Below, one piece after another: positions 62,276 through 64,000 of a stretch of DNA of 64,000 bases. Positions within the stretch are counted from its first letter, which is position 1, and every line of letters starts with the position of its first letter. The translations under genes and the position numbers were made by a program. The notes below the pieces were generated by a model that saw only the letters and a program-made list of their open reading frames with translations, was not told where the DNA came from and made no database searches. Source of the stretch: Methyloversatilis sp. XJ19-49 (GTDB lineage Bacteria > Pseudomonadota > Gammaproteobacteria > Burkholderiales > Rhodocyclaceae). Where the stretch lies: positions 62,001 through 126,000 of the forward strand of contig NZ_JANINI010000002.1 of NCBI RefSeq assembly GCF_024580145.1. The letters run 5' to 3'.

Positions 62276-64000
62276 TCAACCTTTCGTCGTGTCCAGACGC
62301 AGCTTGGCGTAGCGGCCAGGCGCGTCTTCGATCACCTTCAGCTTGCCCTTTGCCGGATCGCGCGCGGGCACCATGTCGGCATCGAGCGCGGTCACCCACT
62401 GCTGCCAGTCGGTCCACCAGGAGCCGGTGTGTTGTGTGCATCCCTCCAGCCAGGTGTCGGCATCGGCTGCCAGCTTGGGCGCGGCACTGGTCCAGTAGCC
62501 GTACTTGTTGGCGGCCGGCGGATTGACGATGCCCGCAATGTGGCCCGAGCCGCCGAGCACGAAGCGCGTCGGGCCCGACAGCAGGGTGGCACCTGTATAG
62601 GTGCTTTTCCACGGCGCGATGTGGTCTTCGATAGCGGAAATGAAATACACCGGCTGCTTGATCTTGCGGATGTCGATCGCTTCACCGAGCACCGTGATGC
62701 CACCCGGCTCGCGCAGCTTGTTGTGGATGTACATCTGGCGCAGGTAGTAGCTGTGCATGCAGGCCGGCATGCGGGTCGAGTCGGAATTCCAGTACAGCAG
62801 GTCAAACGGGAAGGGCTCGCGACCCATCAGGTAGTTATTCACGACGAAGGACCAGATGAGATCGTTCGAGCGCAGCATGTTGAAGGTGCCGGCCATTTCC
62901 GAACCTTCGAGATAGCCGCGCGAGAACATCTTCTTTTCCAGCCCCTCAACGGCCTTCTCGTCGATGAACACGCCCAGTTCGCCCGGTTCGGAGAAGTCGA
63001 TCAACGTGGTGAAGAAGGTCGCGCTGGCGATCCGCTTGTCCTTCTTCGCCGACAGGTAGGCCAGCGTGGTGGCCAGCAGCGTACCGCCCAGGCAGTAGCC
63101 GGCGGCATTCACTTCGGTTTCGCCGGTCTGCTTCGTGATCATGTCGAGTGCAGCCAGCGGCCCCTGCTGCACATAATCTTCGAAGGTCAGCTGGGCCAGC
63201 TTTTCGTCAGGATTCACCCAGGAAATGACGAACACCGTGTGCCCCTGATCGGTCGCCCACTTGATGTAGCTGTTCGAGTCGCGCAGGTCGAGGATGTAGT
63301 ACTTGTTGATCCAGGGCGGCACGATGAGCAGCGGACGCTTGAACTGCTGCTCGGTCGTCGGGTTGAACTGCAGCAGCTGCATCAGCGCGTTTTCGCCCAC
63401 CACCTTGCCCTGCGTGGTGGCCACGTTGCGACCCAGTTCGAAGGCCGTGGTGTCTGTCATGCGCACGCGCAGCTGGCCGTCACCGTCCTCGATGTCGCGC
63501 AGCAGGTTGTTGAAGCCCTTCAGCAGGTTCTGGCCGTGGCTGCGTACCGTTTCGCGCAGCACTTCGGGGTTGGTCAGCGCGAAATTGCTCGGGCTGAACG
63601 CATTGATGGTCTGTCGGGTGAAGAAATTGACCTTCTGCAGCGTATGTTCGTCCATGCCTTCGACGTTGCTCACCACATCATGGATGTGGCGCGCCGAGAT
63701 CAGGTAGCTCTGCTTGAAGAAATCGAACAGGAAGTGGCTCTGCCACTCCTCGCCGCGAAAGCGGTTGTCGCCCTTGACCGGGGTGACCACCGGGGCGGCA
63801 TCGACACCCATGAATTTCAGCATCGATTGCTGCCACAGCGTGTAGTAGTCCCACACCAGCCCCATCTGCGCCTGCGCCAGCTTGTACGGGTTGGACAGCA
63901 GATGCGACGTCATGTCCATGAAGGCCTGGGCGATGCCCAGTTCGTCGGCCGGCGGCGTGATGCCGCGCTTGAGCTGTCGCTGCACGTGGTCACCGAGCAG
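62276..64000 (-). CDS. phaC: Class I polyhydroxyalkanoate synthase (partial, N-terminus missing)
   Basis: The last 574 residues of PHA synthase; the gene runs off the right end of the window, and no true start is inside. NAAGYCLGGTLLATTLAYLS holds the catalytic Cys of the lipase-like box, FISAIEDHIAPW the Asp and VLGGSGHIAGIVNPP the His. GREPFPFDLLYWNSDSTRMP is a further family block. It polymerises short-chain hydroxyacyl-CoA into storage granules. Class I is favoured by the length. Confidence 0.92.
   Translation of the reverse strand: MLGDHVQRQLKRGITPPADELGIAQAFMDMTSHLLSNPYKLAQAQMGLVWDYYTLWQQSMLKFMGVDAAPVVTPVKGDNRFRGEEWQSHFLFDFFKQSYLISARHIHDVVSNVEGMDEHTLQKVNFFTRQTINAFSPSNFALTNPEVLRETVRSHGQNLLKGFNNLLRDIEDGDGQLRVRMTDTTAFELGRNVATTQGKVVGENALMQLLQFNPTTEQQFKRPLLIVPPWINKYYILDLRDSNSYIKWATDQGHTVFVISWVNPDEKLAQLTFEDYVQQGPLAALDMITKQTGETEVNAAGYCLGGTLLATTLAYLSAKKDKRIASATFFTTLIDFSEPGELGVFIDEKAVEGLEKKMFSRGYLEGSEMAGTFNMLRSNDLIWSFVVNNYLMGREPFPFDLLYWNSDSTRMPACMHSYYLRQMYIHNKLREPGGITVLGEAIDIRKIKQPVYFISAIEDHIAPWKSTYTGATLLSGPTRFVLGGSGHIAGIVNPPAANKYGYWTSAAPKLAADADTWLEGCTQHTGSWWTDWQQWVTALDADMVPARDPAKGKLKVIEDAPGRYAKLRLDTTKG

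Overview
The window is a GC-rich, densely coded piece of a Gram-negative chromosome, most likely a betaproteobacterium of the Rhodocyclales type. The evidence is a PEP-CTERM protein, a TorF-glnK-amtB cluster, a hemL-thiE-thiD-rubredoxin-pilGHIJ-chpA order, a class I PHA synthase, MsbA, UbiB/UbiK and 6S RNA beside zapA. The lineage is inferred from gene content and order; no rRNA or tRNA gene was seen. I found no insertion sequence, prophage or CRISPR array, and coding style is even throughout, so this reads as core and near-core genome.

Layout. 1-3748: the start of a glycosyltransferase on the minus strand, then a plus-strand run of a TlpA-like thioredoxin, an exported transglutaminase-like protein and an ABC exporter. 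3749-5613: an extragenic inverted repeat, a group II truncated haemoglobin and a PEP-CTERM protein behind a sigma-54-type promoter. 5614-11286: a five-gene plus-strand group (GtrB-like transferase, GtrA flippase, ChbG/NaxD-like deacetylase, GT39-like transferase, CorA-like protein) that resembles known lipid A amino-sugar modification systems. 11363-16350: an RNB exonuclease, MgtE, a small exported protein and a TauE-type permease. 16464-22298: a minus-strand operon of an oxalyl-CoA-synthetase-like ligase, a TctCBA transporter and a ketopantoate-reductase-like enzyme, with a palindromic operator candidate upstream. 22633-23357: 6S RNA, zapA and a zapB-like gene.

23491-37537: a CobC-like phosphatase, msbA, a 43-residue Lys-rich protein, a CIA30 protein, a LolD/FtsX-type exporter, a CSS-EAL phosphodiesterase, asparaginase, DbpA, a patatin, a YgjP-like metallopeptidase, two YceI proteins and UbiK. 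37903-40530: torF-glnK-amtB with a good sigma-54 promoter and an NtrC site about 140 bp upstream of the predicted start point. 40740-45709: small and coiled-coil proteins, a sodium:solute symporter, a CheC/CheX-like protein and UbiB. 45921-49738: argS, a SPOR protein, dsbA and a short-chain dehydrogenase. 49828-52633: hemL, thiE and thiD. 52710-62247: rubredoxin, then the Pil-Chp chemosensory cluster for type IV pili, ending in a 1891-residue ChpA. 62276-64000: PHA synthase running off the window.

The most interesting points are the complete putative lipid A or glycolipid amino-sugar locus with a large CorA-like protein directly behind it, the sigma-54 control predicted for both the PEP-CTERM gene and the nitrogen operon, and the dicarboxylate-type uptake/CoA-ligase operon. 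All functional calls rest on motif and gene-order recognition by eye; no database search was run.
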